From NCBI GenBank assembly GCA_016290875.1, contig JAEEVL010000018.1, positions 1-64,000 of the forward strand: DNA of 64,000 nucleotides. The letters run 5' to 3'. Shown one piece after another: positions 40,133 through 49,522 of this stretch (its first letter is position 1; every line of letters starts with the position of its first letter). The position numbers were made by a program, and so were the translations under genes. Under the pieces are notes generated by a model. The model saw nothing but the letters and a program-made list of their open reading frames with translations, searched no databases and was not told the origin of the DNA. This DNA comes from Ruminococcus sp. (GTDB taxonomy: Bacteria > Bacillota > Clostridia > Oscillospirales > Ruminococcaceae).

Positions 40133-41616
40133 ACTCGATAAATGAAAAAATGCCGGTGATACTCATCGGCAACTCTTTTAAGTATGAGATAGAAGCCACG
40201 CTGAAACTGTTCTTCAACGCTGAACGTTTCAGCTTTTCTGACGATCGTGAAGACGCCAAAGGCAGTCGATATGTCATAGCTGAAGCTGACGGCTTCCGCA
40301 TATCTGCAGAAGTCATGCTTGACGGAAAGATAGACAAAGCTGAAAAGCTCTTAAATGAACCTGTTGATGAAGACAAAGATACTGCTGAACATGAGCTCTG
40401 CCGCCTTATATATCATATACTCAGCGAGCGGCTCGATGTAAGACCGCCATGGGGACTTATGACAGGTATACGTCCGGTCAAAAAAGTTATTGACTGTATG
40501 CGTGACGGTCTCTACAAAGACGAAATTTTTCATGAACTGACTGATAAATACGAGATAACCCCGAAGAAATTGCAGCTTGCTTATGATACAGCTGTTAATC
40601 AGCTGCCAATTCTCGACAAGATAGACAGCAGTGCTGTCAGTCTGTATGTATCGATACCGTTCTGTCCTACACGATGCAGCTACTGCTCGTTTGTTTCACA
40701 CTCAATGGATTCTGCTATAAAGCTTATGCCGGAATACGTTGACGCTCTATGCAGAGAGCTGAGTTTCATTGGAGATATCGTACGCGAAACAAACGTAAAA
40801 ATAGATACTATCTACTTCGGAGGCGGAACTCCTACTTCCATATCAGCGCAGGATCTGCGTACTATAATGGAAGCTGTCGAAAAGAATTTTGACCTTGCAA
40901 ATGTGCGCGAATACAGCGTAGAAGCCGGACGTCCGGACACGATAACTGAAGAAAAACTCCGTGTTATCAAAGAGCTCGGCGCTCAGCGAATTTCTGTAAA
41001 CCCACAAACTCTGAACGATGATGTTCTCAGAGTTATTGGCAGAAAGCATTCCAGAGAAGACGCCGTAAAAGCTTTTGAAGCAGCACGAAAAATCGGTTTC
41101 ACCAACATTAATACAGATCTTATCGCCGGTCTGCCAACAGAATCATACGAAAGTTTCTGCAATACCCTCGATCGTATGATAGAACTTGATCCTGAAAGCA
41201 TAACAGTCCATACGTTGACAATAAAACGTGCTGCCGACCTATTTGAAAACGGTGTTTCATCTGCCGGTGATACAGTCGGAAGAATGGTTGACCATAGTAT
41301 TGAAAAGCTTATGTCAGCTGACTACCTTCCCTACTATATGTACAGACAGAAAAACACTCTCGACAACCTTGAAAACGTTGGTTATGCTAAAAAAGGTTAT
41401 GAGAGCTATTACAATATCTTCATTATGGACGAGACTCAGACTATTCTCGGCGCAGGATGTGCGGCTTCCACGAAGCTCGTTTACCCCGGCGGCAAGATAA
41501 CACGTATACATAATTATAAATTTCCATACGAATACATCAGACGCTTCGATCAGCTTATGGAAAAGAAAAATGAGGTCATTGAATGCTTAACAAAAATCAG
41601 ATCTGCCAAGGCGTAA
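40129..41616 (+). CDS. hemZ: HemZ-type radical SAM coproporphyrinogen III dehydrogenase-like protein
   Basis: The 495-residue protein has an N-terminal HemZ-specific domain (about 1-165, including RPPWGLMTGIRPVKKVID). The radical SAM core follows with SIPFCPTRCSYCSFVSHS (Cys cluster CPTRCSYC), FGGGTPTSISAQ, the SVEAGRPDTITEEKL segment and INTDLIAGLPTES. HemZ is annotated as oxygen-independent coproporphyrinogen dehydrogenase but its real role is debated; it may be a HemW-like heme chaperone. No other heme-synthesis gene lies nearby. Confidence 0.88.
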   Translation: MNSINEKMPVILIGNSFKYEIEATLKLFFNAERFSFSDDREDAKGSRYVIAEADGFRISAEVMLDGKIDKAEKLLNEPVDEDKDTAEHELCRLIYHILSERLDVRPPWGLMTGIRPVKKVIDCMRDGLYKDEIFHELTDKYEITPKKLQLAYDTAVNQLPILDKIDSSAVSLYVSIPFCPTRCSYCSFVSHSMDSAIKLMPEYVDALCRELSFIGDIVRETNVKIDTIYFGGGTPTSISAQDLRTIMEAVEKNFDLANVREYSVEAGRPDTITEEKLRVIKELGAQRISVNPQTLNDDVLRVIGRKHSREDAVKAFEAARKIGFTNINTDLIAGLPTESYESFCNTLDRMIELDPESITVHTLTIKRAADLFENGVSSAGDTVGRMVDHSIEKLMSADYLPYYMYRQKNTLDNLENVGYAKKGYESYYNIFIMDETQTILGAGCAASTKLVYPGGKITRIHNYKFPYEYIRRFDQLMEKKNEVIECLTKIRSAKA

Positions 41617-42974
41617 TAACAGATATATCTTCTGAGGGAAACGGAGTCTGCCGTATAGACGGAATGGCCGTTTTTGTCCCCGACACAGCTATTGGAGATG
41701 TTCTCGACATACGTATAGTAAAAGTGCTAAAGAACTATGCTTACGGCATTATCGAGAAAATAACCGAGCCTTCCCTGGATCGTATCGAGCCTGAATGTCC
41801 GCAGTATAAAAAATGCGGAGGCTGCGTATTTATGCACCTTTCATATGAAGCAGAGTGCCGTGTAAAGTCAGCAATTGTCACTAACGCCTTTGAGCGTATA
41901 GGACATCTGACACCAAAAGAAACACTTGAGATATTCGGCTCTGAACAGACAAGTGGCTACCGAAATAAAGCACAGTACCCCTACGCTGATTGTCAGAAAA
42001 AAGAGAAAAAGACCCTCCCCTGCTTTGGCTTCTATGCTCCGCGCTCACACAGACTCGTTCCTGTGACTTACTGCGCTCTGCAGCCGGAAGTCTTCGGTAA
42101 TATCCTCAGTCTCTGCGAAAGTGAGCTACGTTCCGGTAAATACAATAGTATAACGCCTTATGACGAAGTTTCCGGCAAAGGTGTCCTCAGACATCTATAT
42201 ATTCGTCAGGGTTTCCACAGCAAAGAGATCATGATATGCTTTATCACCGCTAAGGATTCTCCTAAAATACGTGAACAACTCTCATCTCTCGGAGAACTTA
42301 TAAAGAACGAATTCACTGATATATCATCAATAATGCTCAACATTAACCCTCAGAAGACTAATGTTATTCTCGGTAAGAACACAGTTTGCCTGAGCGAGAA
42401 AGCCGCTATTTCAGACACTTTATGCAATGTCCCGGTATCTCTGAGCCCTCAGAGCTTCTATCAAGTTAACACTGCTCAGGCAGAAAGACTTTTCGCCGAA
42501 GCCAAACGTCTCGCCGCTCCGAAAAAAGACGAACTCCTGCTTGACCTCTACTGTGGCGCAGGTGCAATAGGACTCTCAATGGCTGATTCAGTCAGGAAAG
42601 TAATCGGTGTCGAAGTCATTCCTCAGGCAATTGAAGATGCAAAAGCCAATGCTCAAAGTGCCGGTATAACCAACGCTGAATTCTATGCCGGTGACGCTGG
42701 TGAAATAGCCGAAAAATTCGCTGCGGAGGGTTCAAAGCCTGATATTATCGTGCTTGATCCTCCCCGAAAGGGGTGCGATAACAAAACTCTCGATGCTTGC
42801 CTCAAAATGTCGCCGTCAAGAATAGTTATGATCTCTTGTAACCCGGCTACTGCCGCAAGAGACGCTGCTTATCTCTGCTATAACGGATTCTCACTCGATG
42901 TTCTCCGTCCTGCTGATTTTTTTCCTAGAACGAGGCACGTTGAGTGCGTAGTATTGATGTCACGTAAAAAATAA
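41583..42974 (+). CDS. rlmD: 23S rRNA (uracil-C5-)-methyltransferase, RumA/RlmD family
   Basis: The 463-residue SAM-dependent enzyme has an N-terminal TRAM domain, the iron-sulfur ligands CPQYKKCGGCVFMHL (about 74-88), the SAM motif LLDLYCGAGAIGLSMA (about 319-334), VLDPPRKGCD and the catalytic Cys in MISCNPATAARD. It forms m5U in 23S rRNA; U1939 and U747 classes are not distinguished. It overlaps hemZ by 34 bases and is the last gene of the operon, and of the core chromosome before the island. Confidence 0.92.
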   Translation: MLNKNQICQGVITDISSEGNGVCRIDGMAVFVPDTAIGDVLDIRIVKVLKNYAYGIIEKITEPSLDRIEPECPQYKKCGGCVFMHLSYEAECRVKSAIVTNAFERIGHLTPKETLEIFGSEQTSGYRNKAQYPYADCQKKEKKTLPCFGFYAPRSHRLVPVTYCALQPEVFGNILSLCESELRSGKYNSITPYDEVSGKGVLRHLYIRQGFHSKEIMICFITAKDSPKIREQLSSLGELIKNEFTDISSIMLNINPQKTNVILGKNTVCLSEKAAISDTLCNVPVSLSPQSFYQVNTAQAERLFAEAKRLAAPKKDELLLDLYCGAGAIGLSMADSVRKVIGVEVIPQAIEDAKANAQSAGITNAEFYAGDAGEIAEKFAAEGSKPDIIVLDPPRKGCDNKTLDACLKMSPSRIVMISCNPATAARDAAYLCYNGFSLDVLRPADFFPRTRHVECVVLMSRKK

Positions 42975-42984
42975 ATAGCATAAG

Positions 42985-43013
42985 AAAAGTGCCGAAAATT
43001 CGGCACTTTTTCT
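42985..43013 (+). terminator. Terminator of the recJ-rlmD operon; left edge of the island
   Basis: AAAAGTGCCGAA-AA-TTCGGCACTTTT followed by TCTCTT. Beyond it sequence becomes AT-rich and all genes face left. Confidence 0.88.
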
Positions 43014-43080
43014 CTTATGTAGAAATGATGAGATTATCGTGGAGTGGATTTTCGCAGTTCTTGGGAACAAGTCCAGTGTC

Positions 43081-43148
43081 TCTCGGAGATACAGTACGCT
43101 TTGACTTACTAAAAGCACCCGACCTTATGTAGTTGGAGGGAAGAAATC
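43081..43148. repeat. 68-bp direct repeat, left copy
   Basis: Matches 44351-44418 with about five mismatches over 68 bases (core ACTTACTAAAAGCACCCGAC). Both copies can be read on the plus strand as RFDLLKAPDLM followed by TAG. The stretch from 43014 to 43185 otherwise has no gene I can support. Confidence 0.85.
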
Positions 43149-43185
43149 AGCGATGTATATTAGGCTCGACTAGTCTAATCAATCA

Positions 43186-44289
43186 TCAATAGCTACAAAA
43201 ATCACAGTATGAATCTTCAATATATTCAAGTTGTAATGAACTTATGGTTTTATCTGATGTACTATACTTCCCATTAACATGAATATATAACTGCATTATA
43301 GCTTGAACGGTAACGGTATCTTCATTTTTTTCTACAACATCAAAATCTATAACCCATTCATTTTGTTTATATTCCTTTACCAATTTATAGTATTCTGATA
43401 AAAGCATCTTTCCTTCAATATTACAAATGCCATTTATCGTTAATTCTATAAGGTAATGCTTTTCATCGATTTCTGTTATCTCATCGATTTCAATATCCAA
43501 AGAATCAATTGATTTCAACGAAGAGCCAACACACGGAAGTAATAAGTCATACGGAGTTAAATCTAACCCGATAATATTGTTGTTTATATAATCTTGCAAA
43601 ATATCGGTGTCCGTTATCAAAGATTCAATCATCCTTTTTATGCTTTCTTCATTTTCCAACACCGCTATTTGTGGCTTTATAGACTGTTCGATAAACTCCT
43701 TGAGATTTGTCCAATAATGAAAACGTGAGTTTTCTATACCATTTTTCTCAAGATCTTCTAACAAGTCATTGTGGAGAACCTTCTTTTTTTCTTTATTATC
43801 AGCGGAAAAGTCAGCTACGTTCTGAGTAATAAAGTGTATCTCTTCTGATGTATATCTTTTGGAGAGTTCGAGACATGAAAGCCAAACCATGTAATCCCTA
43901 TACCCATCTTTTCCGTCCGGCTTAAATGGTTTCTTACCTATTATCGCTCTTGCTACCACGTCTTTATGAGAAACTGTAGGATATTCTATCGTTTCGCCCA
44001 TTCCTCTATCAAAAGCGTACATCTCTAAGAAATTTCTATATTCTTGTATTTCAGATTCAATGTCAATGCTACTGATATTTAGCGGATTATGGATAAGTCC
44101 ATTTATAGAACGCTCGTCATTTTTTAGAGCGTTATAACTTTCGATTAGACGCTCACGATATTTTTTACAGGCTTCATCTATAATAATTTCGCCAAGAACA
44201 ATTGTGCCTACTTTTCTTATTAGTTCAAATTGTACGTTCTTCATGTAAAAGTCATTATATAATATATTAGTATCTATAAATATAAGCAT
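43186..44289 (-). CDS. PIN-domain protein (DUF4935-like)
   Basis: The 367-residue protein starts with a PIN nuclease fold: MLIFIDTNILYNDF (Asp6), VSHKDVVARAIIG and the C-terminal strand IHFITQNVADFSADN (about 159-173). A second domain of about 165 residues rich in beta strands and acidic residues follows and is unrecognised. Proteins of this type are common in toxin and phage-defence contexts and are expected to cleave RNA. There is no obvious antitoxin partner beside it. The gene is AT-rich, has an AGAGGAAT ribosome site, and sits alone between two copies of a direct repeat, suggesting it was inserted as a unit. Confidence 0.75.
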   Translation of the reverse strand: MLIFIDTNILYNDFYMKNVQFELIRKVGTIVLGEIIIDEACKKYRERLIESYNALKNDERSINGLIHNPLNISSIDIESEIQEYRNFLEMYAFDRGMGETIEYPTVSHKDVVARAIIGKKPFKPDGKDGYRDYMVWLSCLELSKRYTSEEIHFITQNVADFSADNKEKKKVLHNDLLEDLEKNGIENSRFHYWTNLKEFIEQSIKPQIAVLENEESIKRMIESLITDTDILQDYINNNIIGLDLTPYDLLLPCVGSSLKSIDSLDIEIDEITEIDEKHYLIELTINGICNIEGKMLLSEYYKLVKEYKQNEWVIDFDVVEKNEDTVTVQAIMQLYIHVNGKYSTSDKTISSLQLEYIEDSYCDFCSY

Positions 44290-44350
44290 TTCTATTCCTC
44301 TTTTTCAGTTTAAATAAGTTATCCCTCATATGTAAAGCAAGTCAAGAATC

Positions 44351-44418
44351 TCCCGGAGATACAGTGCGCTTTGACTTACTAAAAGCACCCGACCTTATGT
44401 AGTTCTTGGGAAGAAATC
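44351..44418. repeat. 68-bp direct repeat, right copy
   Basis: Second copy of the repeat at 43081-43148; the two copies are 1270 bases apart start to start and bracket the PIN gene. A shorter element AGTTCTTGGGAA within this copy is also found just upstream of the left copy (about 43056). Confidence 0.85.
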
Positions 44419-44438
44419 CGACCGGTATGAATATACTA

Positions 44439-44885
44439 TCAGAGTTCACCTGTGAAAGACTGAATTTCATCAAATTCCTTATAATGCTTGAATAGAATCT
44501 GCAAGACATCCTGCAAAAAATCACTTTCACGATTATAGCCTTCAACAGTAAGTATCTCTTCTTCGGTTTCGCTGATTACGAGAGTCCACACTGTTGCACC
44601 ATCACTTGCAGAAGCATCAATTAAAGAGTCTTCTTCAGATTCTTCCAACTGTTTATGCTCTGAGGCTGTTGAGATCGCTTGCATTAATTCGCTCACAACC
44701 AGTGAGATTGAACTGTTTGTGTAAGTATGTTTGGAAGATTCTCCTTCATAGCCATCCGGAGCATGATCCTCTGACACAATTACCGACGTGTCTTCTTGAG
44801 CCACACAAATGTATGCATGGCCGTACATCATTATCTCAATAGATAATTCGATTTGAGTAATCTGAGAAACATTAATTTTTTCCAT
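44439..44885 (-). CDS. Acidic protein of unknown function
   Basis: Unrecognised 148-residue product, strongly acidic and Ser-rich in the middle (KQLEESEEDSLIDASASDG), with a C-terminal helical end (ESDFLQDVLQILFKHYKEF). No signal peptide or membrane segment. It begins inside the end of the truncated SIMPL gene (14-base overlap), so its translation is probably coupled to it, consistent with both being a broken piece of a once larger operon. Confidence 0.6.
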   Translation of the reverse strand: MEKINVSQITQIELSIEIMMYGHAYICVAQEDTSVIVSEDHAPDGYEGESSKHTYTNSSISLVVSELMQAISTASEHKQLEESEEDSLIDASASDGATVWTLVISETEEEILTVEGYNRESDFLQDVLQILFKHYKEFDEIQSFTGEL

Positions 44886-45000
44886 CGTTTTCCTCCTTAT
44901 GATAGCTTAAGACATACATTCCCTCAATGGTGGTGGTGATTCTTGTCATATCGGGCTTTACCTTGATCTGCCCTTTGCCAGTAACTCTTATCGTTCTCAT
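44872..45000 (-). pseudogene. Truncated SIMPL-domain (DUF541) gene, 42 residues
   Basis: The reading frame MRTIRVTGKGQIKVKPDM followed by TRITTTIEG is the clear N-terminal strand pair of SIMPL-domain proteins, which are normally 200 or more residues. After about 28 residues the similarity stops and an unrelated tail YVLSYHKEENDGKN follows to a stop codon. This looks like a deletion that joined the start of a SIMPL gene to the ribosome site of the next gene. It may now serve only as a leader peptide. Confidence 0.65.
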
Positions 45001-45100
45001 GGTTTTACTTCTTTCTCTCGATGCTGGAATCCAGCATCTCCCGAGGCGCGCCTTTGTGACGGTATATTCCTTCCTGATACTATCTTTCAATATAAGGTTT

Positions 45101-47293
45101 TCATGCTAATGCCCATTCCTCATATTTTTCATTTACAATCTTTGCATTAATTAATGAAGAGTTATGTTCTTTTTTAATAATAAAAAATGCTATAGCCTTC
45201 TTTATAATTCTTTCTTCTAACTTCCAAAACTCTTCTTTTTTCCTTTCATCGTCAATATATTGTAGAACAGTTTCATTATCAACAAAATCAAGATAATTGC
45301 AATACGACATCGAATGAAGTTCATATTCGTCTACATTATTTGAATTTGACCATTCGCCAATTGCTAAAGAAGCCAAAATTATTACAATTGTTTTTGATTT
45401 AACTTGTTCACTAATATATTCTTTATAAGATTCTTTATTTATCACTTCCCAAAGTAGCAATGCTCTATAGTATTCTTGCCAATCAAAGATATTTGTAATT
45501 TTTGCGAATTCCTTAATCCTATCAACGATAACGCTTTCTAATTCCTTCAAGTGTTCTTCAGTAATAAGTTTTTCTTGATGTTGGTATTCTGTAGCAGCAA
45601 TTCGCCCATAATTAAGTTCTATGATGTGAGCCAAATGTAGCAGTTTTTGAAACGATAAAAAATCTGATTTGCTGATAATACTTTTAATAATGAAAAATCT
45701 ACTATTCTCATCACTAATTATCTTTAATAATTCCATAAGGAAATAAATATCTATGAATTTATCATTATAGTCAGTCAACTGATTATCAGAAATAATTCTT
45801 CCTGACGAAAACATAAATGCACTTAATAATAATTCGATTCTATCCTCATCGATTTCTTTGGAATATAGTCTTAATTCATTTTTATAATCTGATAATAAAT
45901 TCTGATATTTTAGTGAAGATAAATACTCCCTCAATTGTGGCTCATTCATCTCGTTTATTGACATTTTAAACTCAGCATCACTTATTTTGACATCTTCAAG
46001 GTCAAGCGATAAATAAACATCAAATCTTTCATCAGATGCTATTCGTTTACTTTTTCTCAAAGCTAAAGTTGTAATAAAATTTGAATTATGCGATACCTTA
46101 TTATTAAAGCTCGGAAAAACAACAGAAAGAGCCGAAATAATATCATCAATATTTCCTGAGTAAATATTTTTGAAAGATTCGATAACTTCATTTCTTCTTT
46201 CTTCTATGTCATTTTGTGGTATTCCTCTTCCGTCATATCCACCAACCAAAGTAAACTTATTATTCTTAATCCATTCATATATAGGATGAGCAAATAATTG
46301 AAAAGAACATATCACAGCCATATCTGCGAAACATACTTCATTTTTTACAGGAGGATATGAAAAGGAAAGAGCGTTCACAAATCTGTTGATGTTTCTTGCG
46401 GAATTTATGTATGGCAGTATACATTTGTATAACACATCATGCCAATATGTTGATTCCAATTCTCCTTCAGGCAAACTAATATTCTCTTTAATTTTATCAT
46501 TAAGCAATCCTTGTAGCTTACTTGACTTAACGTCTGGAACATCAAAAGGAAGCTGGATTATTTTCTCTAAGTATTCCTCGCCGTTTTCACCTTGAACATC
46601 ATTTAATGCTTTGACTACAATGTTTTTGTCATATGAAAGAAGATATGTTATATTTGGAAAATTTGCCACTGAGCTTACAAGCTGAAAAATCAGTTTTATT
46701 TGTTCATCTGGAAGTCTGTCGATATCATCGATTATAATTACTATTCTCGATTTGGATGCTTTTAACTTTTCGATAAGTTCATTTTTCTGATAAATAATAT
46801 CATTACTTTTTTCCTCAGCATCTTCCTTAATAGCTTCTCCAACAGAACTAGCAAGCTGCGGAATGATTTCTAAATACTTGCCAACAACAGGAATATATTT
46901 AGCATACTCCAAAGCATACGAATATTTATCTATTACTCTTCCAATCTCAGTTCCAATCTCATTCTTATTGCCTTTTTTTACAGCCTTATTATCAGATTGT
47001 TTTTTTAGTTCAGTCGATAAATTCATAAAAAACTGACTAATAAGCTGATTGCAATCAGTGAAATTCCACGGGTTGAACTTTACAATTATAGTTGTATCTG
47101 AGTTAGCAGCAATTTCATTGCTTATCATATTTAATATCGATGTCTTGCCACACCCCCATTTACCTTGTAACGCAATTGCAAAATTATCAGTTGAATCGAA
47201 CTCATATATCGCTTTCGATATCCGTTTAACAAATTCTCTTCTGCCCAGTCTATCTTCTTCTTTATTTTCAATTGGTTTATCAGTATTTATCAT
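45101..47293 (-). CDS. KAP-family P-loop NTPase
   Basis: The 730-residue protein has Walker A GKWGCGKT (44-51), the KAP-typical VKFNPWNF (about 71-78), a hydrophobic insert with YAKYIPVVGKYLEIIPQLASSVG (about 130-152) and Walker B IVIIIDDIDRLPDEQ (184-198). Sensor and helical regions follow. KAP NTPases include phage-exclusion proteins such as PifA relatives and often lie in defence islands. The insert may contact membranes. The C-terminal 400 residues are helical and unrecognised. It is a single gene with GGGGAT ahead of the ATG. Confidence 0.88.
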   Translation of the reverse strand: MINTDKPIENKEEDRLGRREFVKRISKAIYEFDSTDNFAIALQGKWGCGKTSILNMISNEIAANSDTTIIVKFNPWNFTDCNQLISQFFMNLSTELKKQSDNKAVKKGNKNEIGTEIGRVIDKYSYALEYAKYIPVVGKYLEIIPQLASSVGEAIKEDAEEKSNDIIYQKNELIEKLKASKSRIVIIIDDIDRLPDEQIKLIFQLVSSVANFPNITYLLSYDKNIVVKALNDVQGENGEEYLEKIIQLPFDVPDVKSSKLQGLLNDKIKENISLPEGELESTYWHDVLYKCILPYINSARNINRFVNALSFSYPPVKNEVCFADMAVICSFQLFAHPIYEWIKNNKFTLVGGYDGRGIPQNDIEERRNEVIESFKNIYSGNIDDIISALSVVFPSFNNKVSHNSNFITTLALRKSKRIASDERFDVYLSLDLEDVKISDAEFKMSINEMNEPQLREYLSSLKYQNLLSDYKNELRLYSKEIDEDRIELLLSAFMFSSGRIISDNQLTDYNDKFIDIYFLMELLKIISDENSRFFIIKSIISKSDFLSFQKLLHLAHIIELNYGRIAATEYQHQEKLITEEHLKELESVIVDRIKEFAKITNIFDWQEYYRALLLWEVINKESYKEYISEQVKSKTIVIILASLAIGEWSNSNNVDEYELHSMSYCNYLDFVDNETVLQYIDDERKKEEFWKLEERIIKKAIAFFIIKKEHNSSLINAKIVNEKYEEWALA

Positions 47294-47347
47294 TTGTTAT
47301 CCCCTTAGTAATGTATGCTATTGTATATATGAGATCTGAATCTAGCT

Positions 47348-49522
47348 TCACAGTGGATGCCGATCCCTTGCAGGATAGTCTGAATATACGTACTTGCTCT
47401 CCCACACTTCATCACGTATCGGACCATATTCGCTGATCTGACAGTCATTATACAGATCATCTGCTATTTCTATGATAATATCCTGTAATTCCAGATGCTC
47501 CTTGAATTTCTTAGGAATTGCATCATAGCCAAGATACGCTCCGAGTATATTGCCGCAGACTGCGCCAGTAGAATCACTGTCTCCATTATGATTAACCGCT
47601 ACGCGGATAGCCTTGTCAAAATCTCGTTCATATTTCAAAGCGCAGTAAACAGCGATTGCAAGTGTTTCTTCAGCTACCCAGCCTTCTCCCAATTGATGAA
47701 TGGCATTCAGGTCATCAGATGCTGTATCAGAAAGCATGATCGATTTTTCCATGATTGCTGCAAACTCATTAATGTGTTTCGCATCAGGAAACAGTTTTCT
47801 CATAGCATCAATCGCGTCCTTCACAGAATCTTTCAGAGAAATGTTTCCTTCCAATAACGCCCTAATTATATGAACCAAAGCTGCTGCCGGGATATAGCCA
47901 AGATCATGCCCGTGTGTCAATGCTGCTGCCTCTGCACCGAGTTTATCTGATATTTCAAATGCCTGTTGTTTATTGGCGAAATACAAACCAATAGGTGCAA
48001 CACGCATTACTCCTCCACAGCCTTTACTGTCGTTAATCGGATTAGCGGTTGAACCATCTGCACCATGCTTGATTGCTGAAAGGCAAGTATTGCCCGGAGC
48101 GCGGCGACTGAATAGCGAAGGGATATTCATAAGCCATGAACAAAGATAATCCTCCTGAATAGGATAGGTCTCTGTTTGCGTCCTATACCAGTTTTGATAC
48201 ATGATCTGGATATAGCTTTCATAATCGCCCATGATACCTCTTGTCATCCCGCGCGTAGTACCAAAGAGAAGACCATTCGCTGTAAACAAAGTCATTTGTG
48301 TATCATCAGAAATCTCTGCGACGCCATTTTTAAGTTCATACTCCGCGATACCACCATTTCCATATTTGGAGAAAATCTGGTTTTCATGCATGAATTCAAC
48401 CGCGTAGCCTAAAGCGTCACCTGCAGCTCCGCCAATGAGACAGCCTCGGAACTTGTCTACACTCCGGATGTTATTCACTTCATGGTTCTTTTTAATGATT
48501 TCACGCACTACCATCAGCGCAAAGCCGAGAATATTCTGACCAGTCCATTTAGTTGCATCAAAGCGTTCAGATTCATTCAATCTGATACCGCAAGCCCATA
48601 TCTTATCACTGTGAGCACACTCAACGAGATAGGCTTCCTTTGTATTGATAAGCTGTTCTCTCAAATCTGCGTTCTGACTGAACTTTGCAAGCAGACCACG
48701 CACTGTGATTGCTTGCCGTGCACCTGCCCAAACACCATTGATATAACCGGTGCAGAGTTTGCCGAGCTTTTGCTGTTCCGAAGGATCATCTGTCAGCAGT
48801 ACTTTCTTTGCAGTGGCTTGGTCGCCGAAGAGAACGCACTTCTGATACATGATATACTGCTCCATCGAGGAATAATGGACACCGTCAAGAACAAACGGCG
48901 ACATATACCAATTGCTCAAAAAGCCATAAGGCTCCTGTGGAAGATGGAAGAATACTGCATCAACCTGACGACCGGATATCAGAAGATGATCGAACGAAGG
49001 GCTGTTGCTTGAAGAATTCAATTCGTTCAAAACCTCAAGACCATTGTCAATGATTCGTTTATCTAGTACTGCAAAAACGATATCTATACTATGAGCTGCG
49101 TTTTTATCAAAGTCTAGGCACGCTTGTATTGCCTGTCTCCATGCGTCTTTAAGTGGATAGCCGTAGATGCCGGCAGAGATTAAAGGAAATCCGATAGAAC
49201 GGCACCCGTTCTCAGATGCAAGCTCCAGAGAACGCTTGTAGGCATTGTACAGTGCTTGCGGTTCACCATTCTGACCACCGCGCCAGATAGGACCGACTGC
49301 ATGTATGATATATTTCGCCTTTAGGTCAAAGCCGCTTGTAATGGCAGCATAGCCTGTGTCGCAGTGCTTGATTTCATCACAAGCCGCTTGAAGTTTATCA
49401 TATCCAGCTGCGCTGAAGATTGCACCGCATACACCTCCGCCGGCTTGAAGCTGCTCATTCGCTGCATTTACGATGGCGTCTGTGGATAGGTCTGTAATAC
49501 TGATTTGCTTAATGGTGATCAT
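47348..49522 (-). CDS. Macro + NADAR + ADP-ribosylglycohydrolase fusion protein
   Basis: The 724-residue protein joins three ADP-ribose modules. Residues 1-165: macro domain (TDAIVNAANEQLQAGGGVCGAI, ISAGIYGYPL). About 187-340: NADAR/YbiA-like domain (YGFLSNWYMSPFVLDGVHY, SSMEQYIMYQKCVLFGD, WACGIRLNE). About 350-700: ADP-ribosylglycohydrolase of the DraG/ARH type (FRGCLIGGAAGDALGYAVEF, EISDDTQMTLF, NHNGDSDSTGAVCGNILGAYLG) with the metal-binding Asp residues present. Macro and NADAR modules can remove ADP-ribose from proteins or nucleic-acid bases, and ARH enzymes act on arginine, serine or other linkages. A broad ADP-ribose eraser is the natural inference. GGAGGTAAAAC precedes the ATG. Confidence 0.9.
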   Translation of the reverse strand: MITIKQISITDLSTDAIVNAANEQLQAGGGVCGAIFSAAGYDKLQAACDEIKHCDTGYAAITSGFDLKAKYIIHAVGPIWRGGQNGEPQALYNAYKRSLELASENGCRSIGFPLISAGIYGYPLKDAWRQAIQACLDFDKNAAHSIDIVFAVLDKRIIDNGLEVLNELNSSSNSPSFDHLLISGRQVDAVFFHLPQEPYGFLSNWYMSPFVLDGVHYSSMEQYIMYQKCVLFGDQATAKKVLLTDDPSEQQKLGKLCTGYINGVWAGARQAITVRGLLAKFSQNADLREQLINTKEAYLVECAHSDKIWACGIRLNESERFDATKWTGQNILGFALMVVREIIKKNHEVNNIRSVDKFRGCLIGGAAGDALGYAVEFMHENQIFSKYGNGGIAEYELKNGVAEISDDTQMTLFTANGLLFGTTRGMTRGIMGDYESYIQIMYQNWYRTQTETYPIQEDYLCSWLMNIPSLFSRRAPGNTCLSAIKHGADGSTANPINDSKGCGGVMRVAPIGLYFANKQQAFEISDKLGAEAAALTHGHDLGYIPAAALVHIIRALLEGNISLKDSVKDAIDAMRKLFPDAKHINEFAAIMEKSIMLSDTASDDLNAIHQLGEGWVAEETLAIAVYCALKYERDFDKAIRVAVNHNGDSDSTGAVCGNILGAYLGYDAIPKKFKEHLELQDIIIEIADDLYNDCQISEYGPIRDEVWESKYVYSDYPARDRHPL

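Noticed and set aside
43186..44289. Toxin-antitoxin pair with the PIN gene as toxin
   Set aside because: No small antitoxin-like gene lies next to it; the next gene is 150 bases away beyond the repeat and looks unrelated.
44342..44545. 67-residue minus-strand frame covering the right repeat copy
   Set aside because: It overlaps the end of the 148-residue gene in another frame, and its tail is simply the repeat; no ribosome site.
48482..49012. Plus-strand frame of 176 residues
   Set aside because: Antisense to the NADAR region of the fusion protein, whose motifs are clear.
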